Positions 23,161-33,030 of a DNA stretch of 64,000 nt are shown piece by piece. The notes below the pieces were generated by a model. That model ran no database searches. It was not told the DNA's origin and worked only from the letters and a program-made list of their open reading frames with translations. Position numbers and translations under genes: made by a program. Every line of letters starts with the position of its first letter. Within the stretch, counting starts at the first letter, position 1. The stretch comes from Epiperipatus broadwayi (Eukaryota; Onychophora; Udeonychophora; Euonychophora; Peripatidae): positions 535,501 through 599,500 of the forward strand of contig JAQFVV010006450.1 of assembly GCA_028023455.1 (NCBI GenBank), written 5' to 3'.

Positions 23161-23376
23161 ATCACATATATCAATCTGAATGAAATATAAATGCTATATA
23201 ATAGAAATATGTCTCTAGCTGGTGGAATAATAAATGTTATGTACAAAACACAGTTATACCTGGAAGAATTGGAAATGCTTAAGAAAATAATATACATCTT
23301 TAAAAGAAGGAATTACAAATGCTTATAAATTAATACATTGTACAGGTTTAAACCTGCATTTATATATGTAATATAT

Positions 23377-23446
23377 GCGGGGTTCGAACTCAGACTTTCA
23401 CACATGAGAGTGGTGGGTCGTGTGAAAGTCTGAGTTCGAACCCCGC
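23377..23446. repeat. Perfect 27-bp hairpin of tRNA T-arm sequence
   Basis: The left arm 23377-23403 starts GCGGGGTTCGAACTCAGACT; the right arm 23420-23446 is its exact reverse complement and ends GAGTTCGAACCCCGC. The 16-bp loop is ATGAGAGTGGTGGGTC. GTTCGAACCCCGC is a canonical tRNA T-loop and 3' acceptor sequence, and loop plus right arm (GAGAGTGGTGGGTC, GTGTGAAAGTCTG) match the SINE fragment at 60053-60100. Its identity over 27 bp in decayed surroundings suggests a young origin or gene-conversion-like maintenance. It sits in the tail of the 50-bp minisatellite. Confidence 0.8.
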
Positions 23447-23520
23447 AAATGCTTATAAGTAAATTACAGCTGTACATGGATCAAGGAATAATATTTAAAT
23501 CACAACTAAAGAATTTAAGG

Positions 23521-24860
23521 ATTTTGCATATAAATACATCACCAATGAAGAGTAACTGATCAATGGAACCTAAGAAAATATGCGCATACCAGAAAATGGA
23601 TCCTAAAAATGAACTATATCAAAAATGAACTAATGGTAAACTTTATGGGATTATTGTCCAAAATAACTATGGAGAATTAATGATCTTAACAAATGTTATG
23701 AAATAAATTTGTTATATAAAAGCAATCCAAATTGTTAATGTTGCATCTCTTGTCATTCATTGCACTTGTTCACGAGAATCTCATGCCTCCTGAACTATGT
23801 TCAGCATAACCAGACCTATATAAGTCAGGTTGTAGTGAGATGGAACTCTAGTGGCACAGTTTGGGGAAACCAAACACACAAATTTTTAGGTGTTTCCAGT
23901 CTCTATGGTGGTACATCCTCTGGTGAGCAGAAAATATTGTTGTAGGTGGGATAACATCTGTATTGGGGAATGCCAATCTATGGTTCATTCCTACGATATG
24001 CTCATCAGGAAATAGTTACAACTGATGTAAAGAGGTTGTATGATCTTGTCCGGATACAATATACACACATATTTGTAGTTCATGAAAACGTTTTAAAATG
24101 TAGTACTAGTATTGTGGCATAATCCTTTAAAGATATATTGTATATAAATCAACTGACTTTTTGGTATATTTTTAAATACAGACATTCTCATTGATTCATT
24201 ATTCACATATTTGCAAATTTGTAATCAAATAGTTGTAGAATCCAGTGGAAAAATTTCCTCCAGATTTACAAAAGCTCTCAGCCACACACTCATAAATCTG
24301 TTTCTCAATAAACAAAGTAACATAGAAATGAATTTTTTTTTTTGAATGTGAATATTCAATGGAGTAAGAAATCAGTTTAAAATGTTAATTTTAGTTTACT
24401 GTCAAAACATGTATTATAATAATAGTAAGTACACATACAATAAAGAAAACTAATAATTTTTAACATCATCTTTAATATGCTAAGTAGGTTTACAAAATTT
24501 AAAAATGAAGGAAAAAAACTTTAATTTGGTGTTAAATCATTAGTAGAATTGAAATCTTGCTAACTAGAATCTTTTTTTTCTAAAAGAAAAGGGATGGTAA
24601 TATTCAGTTTATAATCAGTTTTAAATATATGATAGAAATATTAAGCAAACATGATTATTAACATTTTCTTTGAATTATCACAATGTAATGTATAAACAAT
24701 AATAATAAACGTATCTTTTGATTTTATTAAAATAAAATTTGCTAGCATTTGACCACATATATAAAAATTGCTAGCATTTGATCACATTGTCTTCATAATA
24801 ATTTATTCTAATACTCATTTTTAAAACAGCAAATCTAGGTATGTACTATATATGTATGTT
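23521..24860. other. Stretch without recognisable genes
   Basis: The part 23740-24060 is GC-richer (contains ACCTATATAAGTCAGG and GGTTTGGGGAAACC-like segments) but no frame gives a recognisable protein. The rest is AT-rich. Confidence 0.35.
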
Positions 24861-24864
24861 ACAT

Positions 24865-24999
24865 GCAGTTTATAAAATCCCACAATTCATGGAATGCACA
24901 ACTTTTTACTCATTTCATAAACTTTACAAGCATATCAAACAGTTCATGGAATGGGTAAAAAGTTGTACATTATGTGAATTGTGTGATTTCATAATCTGC
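24865..24999. repeat. Palindromic repeat, ~60-bp arms
   Basis: The left arm 24865-24923 (GCAGTTTATAAAATCCCACA, ATTCATGGAATGCACAACTT, TTTACTCATTTCATAAACT) is the imperfect reverse complement of 24940-24999 (AGTTCATGGAATGGGTAAAA, AGTTGTACATTATGTGAATT, GTGTGATTTCATAATCTGC). The 16-bp spacer is unpaired. Confidence 0.65.
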
Positions 25000-25129
25000 T
25001 TGCAATATACATAACACAAATAATGTAATAAGAAAATTGTCAAGCCTAATTAAATACTTTATTAACAGATTATTGATAATTATAAAATGAAACAACTATT
25101 TAATTACGCATAAAGTTGAAATGCATTTC

Positions 25130-25232
25130 ATGAATCGTGAAACAGTCCACGAACTAATCAAGCATATTGCACAGTTCATGGAATAAGCAAAAAGTTGTGC
25201 ATTCAGTGAATTGCACAATTTCATAATTTGCA
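25130..25232 (+). repeat. Second copy of the 24.9-kb palindromic family (one good arm)
   Basis: The arm 25172-25232 (AGTTCATGGAATAAGCAAAA, AGTTGTGCATTCAGTGAATT, GCACAATTTCATAATTTGCA) matches 24940-24999 closely, and AATCAAGCATATTGCAC before it matches ACAAGCATATCAAAC before the first copy. The left arm is only weakly preserved. Confidence 0.6.
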
Positions 25233-25299
25233 CATTGATTTTCACATAAATAGTATTCAGCATCAACAGTATCCTGTCCCATGGACAGATCCAGAGAAT

Positions 25300-25860
25300 A
25301 ATCACATCATCAATTCATTTATTTTTCTCCATTGCTCAGTTCTTCAATTCCACATAACTCTTCCAACCTCATATCATCTGACCTTGTCAATCTTTCCCAT
25401 CCTTTCTTCTTACTTTCATTCACCATTCCCTCCAAAACAGCTTACATTAAATTATAATTTCTTCTTAATGTTTGTTCAATCTAGTTTCTCTTTCTGATTT
25501 CCTCAATCAATCTTCTTTTTTCATTTACTCTTTTCAACAATTTTTCATTTGTTATTTTATTCATCCAACTGATTTTTTCTCACTCTTCTCCATGTCCGAA
25601 TCTCAAAGATTTCCAATCTGTTACTAATTTTATTACTCATTGTCCACATTTCACAACCATACAATAGAACATTCGACACATAGCATCTAATTAATCTTTT
25701 TCTTAGTTTTCTCTTCAAAGATCCATAAAATATTTTCTTTTTTTTTAAATAAATGCCTCGTTTGCCATATACTATTCTTTTTGTAACTTCATTTCTATAC
25801 TCACTCAACCAACTACCCAAATATTTAAATCCTTCTACCTGTTGAATTATGTTTTTTCAT
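25300..25860 (-). pseudogene. Decayed RTE-like LINE, RT C-terminal region
   Basis: On the minus strand the frame from 25850 to 25557 reads GFKYLGSWLSE (YLG motif), then LRKRLIRCYVSNVLLYGCEM and WTMSNKISNRLEIFE. This is the typical C-terminal region after the RT domain in RTE-like and related LINEs (LLYGCETWT...LE.FE). Further down, VNEKRRLIEEIRKR and VLEGMVNESKKKGWERLT continue the family pattern with stops and substitutions. The RT and endonuclease domains are missing, as in a 5'-truncated copy. Confidence 0.75.
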
Positions 25861-26280
25861 GAATTTCAAATAAATAGTATTATCCAGCTTATGTTTCACT
25901 ACTATATCTTGTATAAAGAAAAATGTCAGTAATAAATGCCTACAATGCTGGAAATAAGATCATTTGTATGTCTTAAGGAAATTAATGAATTGGAAGTGTA
26001 CTTTCATCATAGCATTCTATGTTGTAAAGCAATACATGCAATTCTACAAATATAGGAAGTAAACAGCCAATGGAATATACTTCTCAATTACAGTTTTTGA
26101 CATTGTCTGAGGAATCTTTGAAATTCATTGCTTTTGGATATCACTTTTTTATTTTAATTATAAAAAAAAATTATCTTAAAGCCAAAAAAAATATGGACAT
26201 AACTATATGCACCCAACCAGAGGTATCTCATACACATTACCTTTAGCATCACTTTTTTATAGAACTCATTTATTAGCTAT
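25861..26280. other. AT-rich stretch, nothing recognised
   Basis: No open frame or repeat supported. Confidence 0.45.
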
Positions 26281-26282
26281 CT

Positions 26283-26345
26283 GATGGACTAATGGCATAG
26301 TGATTAGAGCATTATAAGTTACTGGAGTTCAAATCCATTTGAAAC
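26283..26345 (+). repeat. tRNA-derived SINE head
   Basis: AATGGCATAGTGATTAGAGC (box A) and ACTGGAGTTCAAATCC (box B) are separated by a tRNA-like distance, but the acceptor stem does not close. It is read as a decayed SINE promoter rather than a tRNA gene. Confidence 0.45.
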
Positions 26346-28834
26346 TTGAGAATTCTCTGCAGCTTTAAATGAACGTAGGATTTTTTTTCTCTCAGTAGCT
26401 GATTTATAATCATCCAATCATTATTTAATAAAAGTTTATCTACCTGTTATTAGGTAGACAGTAAAACAAAGATGGAAAACATAAATCCTCATCACTTCAC
26501 ATTTGGTATTATTTTCTTATTATTTTTATTTAGAGAAATGTAGAAAGACTTTTGTTCTGCAATAGGTTATTTATAGGTTGATTTGTTTATATATATTGTT
26601 ACCATTTACAGATAGATTAGGTATGTACATTATACAGAATAATGCATTAGTTAATCAAACTATATACAATTTATTCTATTCATGTGTGAATTTGGATGTT
26701 TCTAAAACACAGTTACATTTTCTGATTAACTGATCTAATATTTTATTCTGATTTGAATTGCCAGTAGAATCATTTTTTATTTGTTTAAGAGGGTACCAGG
26801 ATATGTGTGTAGACTGATTTGCATTGCATCTCCTTGATTTGAAACAAATAACTAAATGTAATATTCTAGAAAACTTGTTTTCTTGTCACTTAATCTTTGA
26901 AATTAATTTTCCTCAGGACTTGATTATTAACCAAGCACATTGGCTTAGGTAATTTATACATTTCTCAAAATTAAGAACACACAATGAAAGGGTTCTGTTA
27001 ATGATAAATATTTTATTAAAGCAAACAAACTAAAAGATTAGATGCTAATTATGAATTATTAATAAAAAGGAAGGAACATACACACATTCAGATAATAATG
27101 CTAATCTACTAATTCAAACAGTTCATATTACAAAGTTCTCTAATAAGCCATCCATGGGATAGTCCATTGGAGAATAGAAAAGTGAATATCTCTTTATTTG
27201 TATTGGAAGCTTATAGTTAGGGTTTAGTTTGCACACATATGTAATCAGACATGAGTTATTGTATGACTAATATTTTACCAGGAAGTTCCTCAGGTTTATG
27301 TGAATTGTTGATTATTGTACCATGCATGGTCTTTTTACAAAGGGCTCAGTATTAATTTTATTTCATTCTGGTGACATTTTCACGTTTCGGGTCCATAGTA
27401 AGATAAGGCTAGACTCGAAGCTTTTGGGTGATGTTCATGAGAGAAGGTGTCTGAGAATGCCCTGGGTTTACTTACTCATGATGAACTGGCTCAGTATATT
27501 AGTAGTCTTGGATGGAGGCATTTTATTTCAGCTTTGAGAAAAAAAAACAGTCCTTTCACTCTGTGCAGTACACAAGACAACACCCAGCATTCCGAAGTTG
27601 TCGACATCACCAACCAGTTTGAAATCTCTGCGCATATTATATTTTCATCTTTTGTTTTCTTATCAGATTAGAAATTGATAATCTTGTACTTTCCTTTTTG
27701 CTTTATAGCTGCAAAGCCTTTTTTCTATAAATTCCTTTGGTGCCATATTTAATTAGCAATAAAAGAATATTATTCTGATTGTAATCACTTGCATTTAGAA
27801 GTTCTTTTTTTTTGTTTATCCGAATTAACAATCTGCATGTATTTCTATTCCTTCCAATTTCAACTTTATTTTAATTAAATAGATAATACAAAACACACAA
27901 ATAACTTTCATTGTATGTATATAAAAATAGATTATACTAACAAAAAAAAAGAAAGGAAACTAAATTGTATTTATTAAACTATTTCTAATTTTTTTTTTGG
28001 CATTTAAATATTATTACCAAATGCCAAAAACTAAATTGTGCTTATTGAACTATTTCTAATTTTTATTTTTTTTGGCCTTTACAACACTCTTGTACCATAA
28101 GTATATATATATACAATACAATATATATATATATATATATAAGGAATCTAGAAACAGCTATACTGAACTTTTTATTTTATATATTCTGATAAATATTTTT
28201 AATCTTTCTAGGTTAGTCAATGATCTGTAGAAATAAACTTTTTAAATAATTTTATTTTCTTATAGTAATTTATCATGCTAAATATGCTAAGTAGTAAGTT
28301 ACAAGAGGAAAGAAGCTTGTCTATTTCAAAGCTGAATCGTCAAGTTTTCTAGGCATTTCTTTGATATTTTTCATAATAAAGTTTGACTGTTAGACAAATT
28401 TTAGAACAAATTATACTTTTTACCTTGTTTTTATTTCATATAATCAAAGGAAAAATGCATTATTAAAGTGGTTGATATTGTCTGAAATGCTATGAATCTT
28501 CCCAACCCAACAATCAGTAAAATAAATTATATTGGGAGATCTTTTATATAAAACAAAATCCCTAACCTAAAGCCTGAAAGATTTTGCCTGCCCATTTCTT
28601 CTGAAAGAAGTTTCATATGTAGGAATACAGAAAGAAATTAAATCTTTATTTTAAAATGCAAAATAAATAAATATTCTTAGTATTTATTTCCAAATTTTTT
28701 AAAATATATTTCAAGTTTTTAATGAATATAATATAAGAAGTTAACATCTTAAATAAAAATATCAACCATTATATTTATTTAATAAGTATTACAATTTTAT
28801 TGCCTCCGTTTGACAAACCAAGTAATTCCAAGAA
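26346..28834. other. Stretch with one GC-richer block, no gene recognised
   Basis: The block 27290-27670 is GC-richer and gives overlapping plus-strand frames of 71 and 74 codons, for example LTHDELAQYISSLGWRHFIS. No family is recognised and the frames do not join. A (TA)n tract lies at 28124-28142. The rest is AT-rich. Confidence 0.3.
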
Positions 28835-29282
28835 TATATATATTGCTTATAATAATTCTTTTCATATACACTTTAATGCAAAATTTTTTAAAAAAACTTC
28901 TTTATTTTTTTAACAGTTTCAACTGTTCAGCAGTCTTCACCAGAGCTATAATATTTGAATGATATAAATACATAACCATTACTTTATATATATATAAAAT
29001 ATACATACATATGTATATCAAAATATATACACATATATCCCTTAAACATACATATATAGATCCACATACACCCATAGACATATATATAAAATCCATGTTA
29101 TTCAAATATTATGGCTCTGATGAAGACTGCTGGACAGTCAAAACACATCAGAAAAATAAAAGAAGTTTTTTTTAAAAAAATTTGCATTAAAGTGTATATG
29201 AGAAGAGTTATTATAAGCAATATATATGAATATATGAAGAAATGCAAAGAAAGTAAAGGAGAAAAATAAGAGTATATACTTC
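28835..29282. mobile_element. Foldback element F1 with 12-bp TSD
   Basis: Flanked by TAATTCCAAGAA (28823-28834 and 29283-29294). The arms are about 28836-28959 and 29102-29228. Landmarks in the right arm are TTCAAATATTATGGCTCTGA, then TGAAGACTGCTGGACAGTCA, then AAAAAATTTGCATTAAAGTG, TATATGAGAAGAGTTATTAT and AAGCAATATATAT; the left arm is the imperfect complement. The centre is a (TA)-rich tract. About 54 bp of unpaired sequence follows the right arm before the TSD. No coding capacity. It shares the CTGAAGAAGACTGC...CAGTCGAAA motif with the element at 46.6 kb. Confidence 0.7.
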
Positions 29283-29294
29283 TAATTCCAAGAA

Positions 29295-29618
29295 ATTATA
29301 TGTTTACAAAAATATTTCAGAATGGATTCTTATCTAAATTCCAAAAATCTTCAATCTTTTTATCCAAAAGCCAAGAGATTTACTTTGGTTTCCCATAATT
29401 CAGAGTTTAATTTTAAAGGACAATAGGTTGTTTTTGGTCTTCATATCAGACAAGTGGTTTTATTAAATTTTCATTTATGTTTTTCTTCACCATGAATAAA
29501 ATATGGTAGAATATTTAAATAAATCTTGTAATTTATCTATATAAGTATTTAAAAATATACATTGAAGTTGAATAATTTTTTCATCAATAGAATTATTATT
29601 TGCAATTTGTTATTAAAT
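29295..29618. other. AT-rich stretch, nothing recognised
   Basis: No gene or repeat supported. Confidence 0.45.
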
Positions 29619-30722
29619 AGATATATTAAACAACGTCCATACTTCCCCATTCTTTTTAAATTCATATAAATAAAGATATACTAAAAGACAAATGACTCCC
29701 AAGATGCATTTCATGCTGAACCAGTTCTCATCAGTTGGCTCAGGTCACTATCATATATATCTCTATTATATGAAAAGTATTGTCAAACTCATTCCACTCA
29801 CAACTTTGATACCATCCACCTCAGATAAATACAATAACGATTATTACTAATAATTTTCTAAACTAGAAATTATCTCTAGCACACATATAAACTTTAAACC
29901 TCTGTTAAAGATTAATATATCTGATTTTTTAATTTTATATATACAGACACATGGAGTTATTCACCTTTCTTTTTCCCATGTGTAATATCTTTATAGATAT
30001 ATTAAACAACCTTCATACTTCCCCATTCTTCTTAAATTCATATAAATAAAGATACAATAAAAGATAAATGCTGCCCAAGATGCATTTCAAGCTGAACCAG
30101 CACTCATCAGTTGGCCCAGGTCACTATCTCTCATATATTTGGTTACATTTTTATTTACCATTGTCAAACTCATTCTACTCACAACTTTGACACCATCCAC
30201 CTCAGATAAATACAATAATGATTATTACTAATAATTTTCTAAACTAGAGATTATCTCTAGTACAGATATAAACTTTAAACCTCTGTTAAAGATTAATATA
30301 TCTAATTTTTTAATTTTATATATACAGACACATGGAGTTATTTACCTTTCTTTTTCTCATGTGTAATATCTTTATAGATATATTAAACAACCTTCACACT
30401 TCACCATTCTTCTTAAATTCATGTAAATAAAGATACAATAAAATATAAATGTTGCGCAAGATGCATTTCAAGCATAAATGCCACCCAAGATGCATTTCAA
30501 GCTGAACCAGCACTCATCAGTTGGCCCAGGTCACTATCTCTCATACATATCTATTATATGAGGAGTGTTTATCTATAGTAAATTGTTACATTTTTATTTA
30601 CCATTGTCAAACTCACTCTACTCACAACTTTGACACCATTAACCTTAGATAAATACAATAATGATTATTACTAATCATTTTCTAAACTAGAGATTATCTC
30701 TAGCACAGATATAAACTTTAAA
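29619..30722 (+). repeat. Tandem repeat, ~375-381 bp unit, about three copies
   Basis: Units begin AGATATATTAAACAAC at 29619, about 29994 and 30375. Each contains ATTCATATAAATAAAGATA, then GATGCATTTCAAGCTGAACC, CATCAGTTGGCCCAGGTCAC, CTCACAACTTTGACACCATC and CTAAACTAGAGATTATCTCT. Units 2 and 3 are closer to each other than to unit 1. Unit 3 has an internal duplication around the GATGCATTTCAAGC segment and ends early near 30722. It is satellite-like but short. Confidence 0.85.
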
Positions 30723-32335
30723 AGTCCAGCAATCTCACATGATATTGAAACAAAGAAAATTTGAATGCTGACTGATATCACTAAATTATAACAATAATAA
30801 ATATTGATATTTTATATCTAGTGAAAACATAATAGGTATTTAAAGAATATAATTTGAAATGATATTTTGTCACAAGACAGTAATTACAATAAGTTTCAAA
30901 TGCATACTTCATATTATATACATTATGAATTTTTCTGAATTTTGTTTATTAAAAATGTATAGTCAAGTAAAAGTATGTGAGTTATTTAATTATTTTTTAG
31001 CTTTGACCTTTGTTTGCCATTTGGGGGAAGGAAATTTTTTTATTTTTTCTTGTCATCATTTATTAGGAAATTGTATACAAAGCCCTTTTCCAAAAATATT
31101 TTGGTACCCTAGATCTAGAGCACATCCTTTTATTTGTTTTACATATACTCGTCTTTAACTCTACAAAATTTATTATAACTAGTATTTTTTATAGTTTACA
31201 ACTGAGCCTACACTTCAAAACTGTTTTTTCTTTCCTGTTAAATTTTTTGATTGAATTATCCAGATGTTATTTTTTTCCTGAATTAAACAGTAAAAAATAA
31301 TCATGAGTTTATTTGCTTGAAATTGATCACACCTGGAATCGCATGGGAACTTTTAGCTCCCAAGTTTATTACCCCCACTTTGTACTAAATTATACAAAGC
31401 ATTGCTTGCGGTGATGTATTGAATGGGTTAAACATAGCATCTTTATTCAGTGTTTTTAGCATCAAAAAAAGAAAAGAAATCAGAAAATGAAATTATGTAT
31501 CTTTTGTTAATCACAATCATAAAGTTTACTTCAAAAGTTTATATACCTTAAGCTTATTTAGAAAAAAAAAAAATTACACTTACCAGCTAAAGTATTTGTT
31601 AGTTTTATTCGTTTACTCTATTTGAACATAAATTTTATATCAATATTTGTGGCAAAGACATATTACATTTGTTTCATGTATGCAAATATTTTTTTAAATT
31701 AATTAATGTGGGTTGTTGACTACAATCAAAGTATTCTAACATAGCAATAGTATGTTGGACATTCACATTTAACAAGCAGAAACAAAAAATATGGTTTTAA
31801 GTTGTTTTTCAGTAATGACAAATGTATTTGAGTCAATAGAATTAAAAATATGGCAATCTGTACAATGCAAGAATACTGTCTGGGATTCAAAAACCAAAAG
31901 TAATTCTTTATGTGAAACTATTTGACATAACCATGATTTAGTGTTTGAGTTCAGGTTGAATGAATCTCAGGAAATTTATTCAAATTATAAGCAGGCTTAG
32001 AAATTTTTTTCTGTCTATAGCTAGCTCAATTGGTATTCGGAAACAATTGATATATTAATCCCTAGCTGGAGGAATCATAAAAACTGCAGGTAATGAGCAT
32101 ATGATATATACTTATGTTACCAGGAATCTATCAAGAGCAAATCCTAAAACTGTGTTTAAAGTTATTATGTTGCAATAATTATATACTTTGACTATAACCC
32201 ATGTGTAAACAACAAGCCTTACTTTTGAATGCAATGAAGCTCTAGTTAGATATTTATAATTGCCAAATTAAAATGTTGGTGCAATAAACTCCTCTATAAA
32301 TCTCCCACTACTTAATTGTTGTATATTGTAGTCTA
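30723..32335. other. AT-rich stretch, nothing recognised
   Basis: A 99-codon plus-strand frame at 30859-31158 has hydrophobic AT-driven composition and no motif. A GC-richer island at 31330-31440 holds a small hairpin (GGGAACTTTTAGCTCCC). No gene is supported. Confidence 0.35.
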
Positions 32336-33030
32336 TATAATTTCCAGTTTTAATTAATATATATATATATAGGATGTTGTATAATAGTCTATGTAATTTT
32401 AAAGGTTTTACTTACTATAAAACAAAATTAGATATATAATGCTGTCTGTATATAATTTTCAAAGATTTTCATTAATATAAACACGATTATATATGTAGTG
32501 TTATATTTATATATTGGACTGTTTCCAACATGTAGTAATGAGCATTGAATGTCTTTAGAAAAATTTAACTAGCAGGATGGCTCAGTTGTTTAGAATGTTA
32601 CCTTAAAATTCAATGTTCAAGAATCTAAGGACCCAGATTCGATTTCCATGCTAGTACTGTAATTGATCAGGCCAGCAACACCTTAAGAACGTTGTGCATA
32701 TACTAACCTGTGTGCTAGTACTAACAGTTGAAGGTATCTTGAAAATTTAAAGTTAAATTTTTCTAAAGACATTCAATATTCATTTCAGCTAATAGAAGAT
32801 AATGGAAATAGTCCAATATATACAAATACAGCTAAAATACTATCATCACAAACCTTTAGGAATATACATGTAGTGTATGTTGTATAATACAGTTTGTATA
32901 TAATTTCCAGATCTTTTACTTAATTTAGAACTAGATACTGTGTACATATAATGTGTTATATAATACAGTTTGTATATAATTTCCAGACGTTTTACTTAAT
33001 ATAGGACAAGATATTGTGTATATAAATGTT
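32336..33030 (+). repeat. ~72-bp minisatellite, interrupted by an insertion
   Basis: Units carry GTATAATACAGTTTGTATAT, then AATTTCCAGATSTTTTACTT and AATATAGAACAAGATATTGT. About two and a half degenerate units lie left of the insertion (32336-32501) and about two better ones right of it (32868-33030). The repeat frame appears to continue across the insertion, supporting insertion into a pre-existing array. Confidence 0.6.
32502..32867 (+). mobile_element. tRNA-core foldback SINE-like element, copy 2
   Basis: Flanked by ATGTAGTGT (32493-32501 and 32868-32876). The core has box A GGATGGCTCAGTTGTTTAG at about 32576-32594 and box B GACCCAGATTCGATTTCC near 32629. The arms are ATTGAATGTCTTTAGAAAAA at 32544 and TTTTTCTAAAGACATTCAAT at 32759. 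The right arm extends outward through TAATGGAAATAGTCCAATAT to TATCATCACAAACCTTTAGG, complementary to the left arm of copy 1 and in part to the left arm here. The CACCTGAAGAAGAGGG block of copy 1 is largely deleted here. Confidence 0.7.

Noticed and set aside
26283-26345. Possible tRNA gene
   Set aside because: Box A and B are visible but acceptor and anticodon stems do not close; called a SINE head.
27322-27671. Possible exon with LTHDELAQYISSLGW
   Set aside because: Two frames would be needed, and no splice or family evidence was found; noted only as a GC-richer block.
29619-30722. CRISPR-like array
   Set aside because: Units of ~375 bp without short repeats and spacers; a eukaryotic tandem repeat.
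30859-31158. 99-codon plus-strand open frame
   Set aside because: Hydrophobic AT-driven composition with no recognisable domain.
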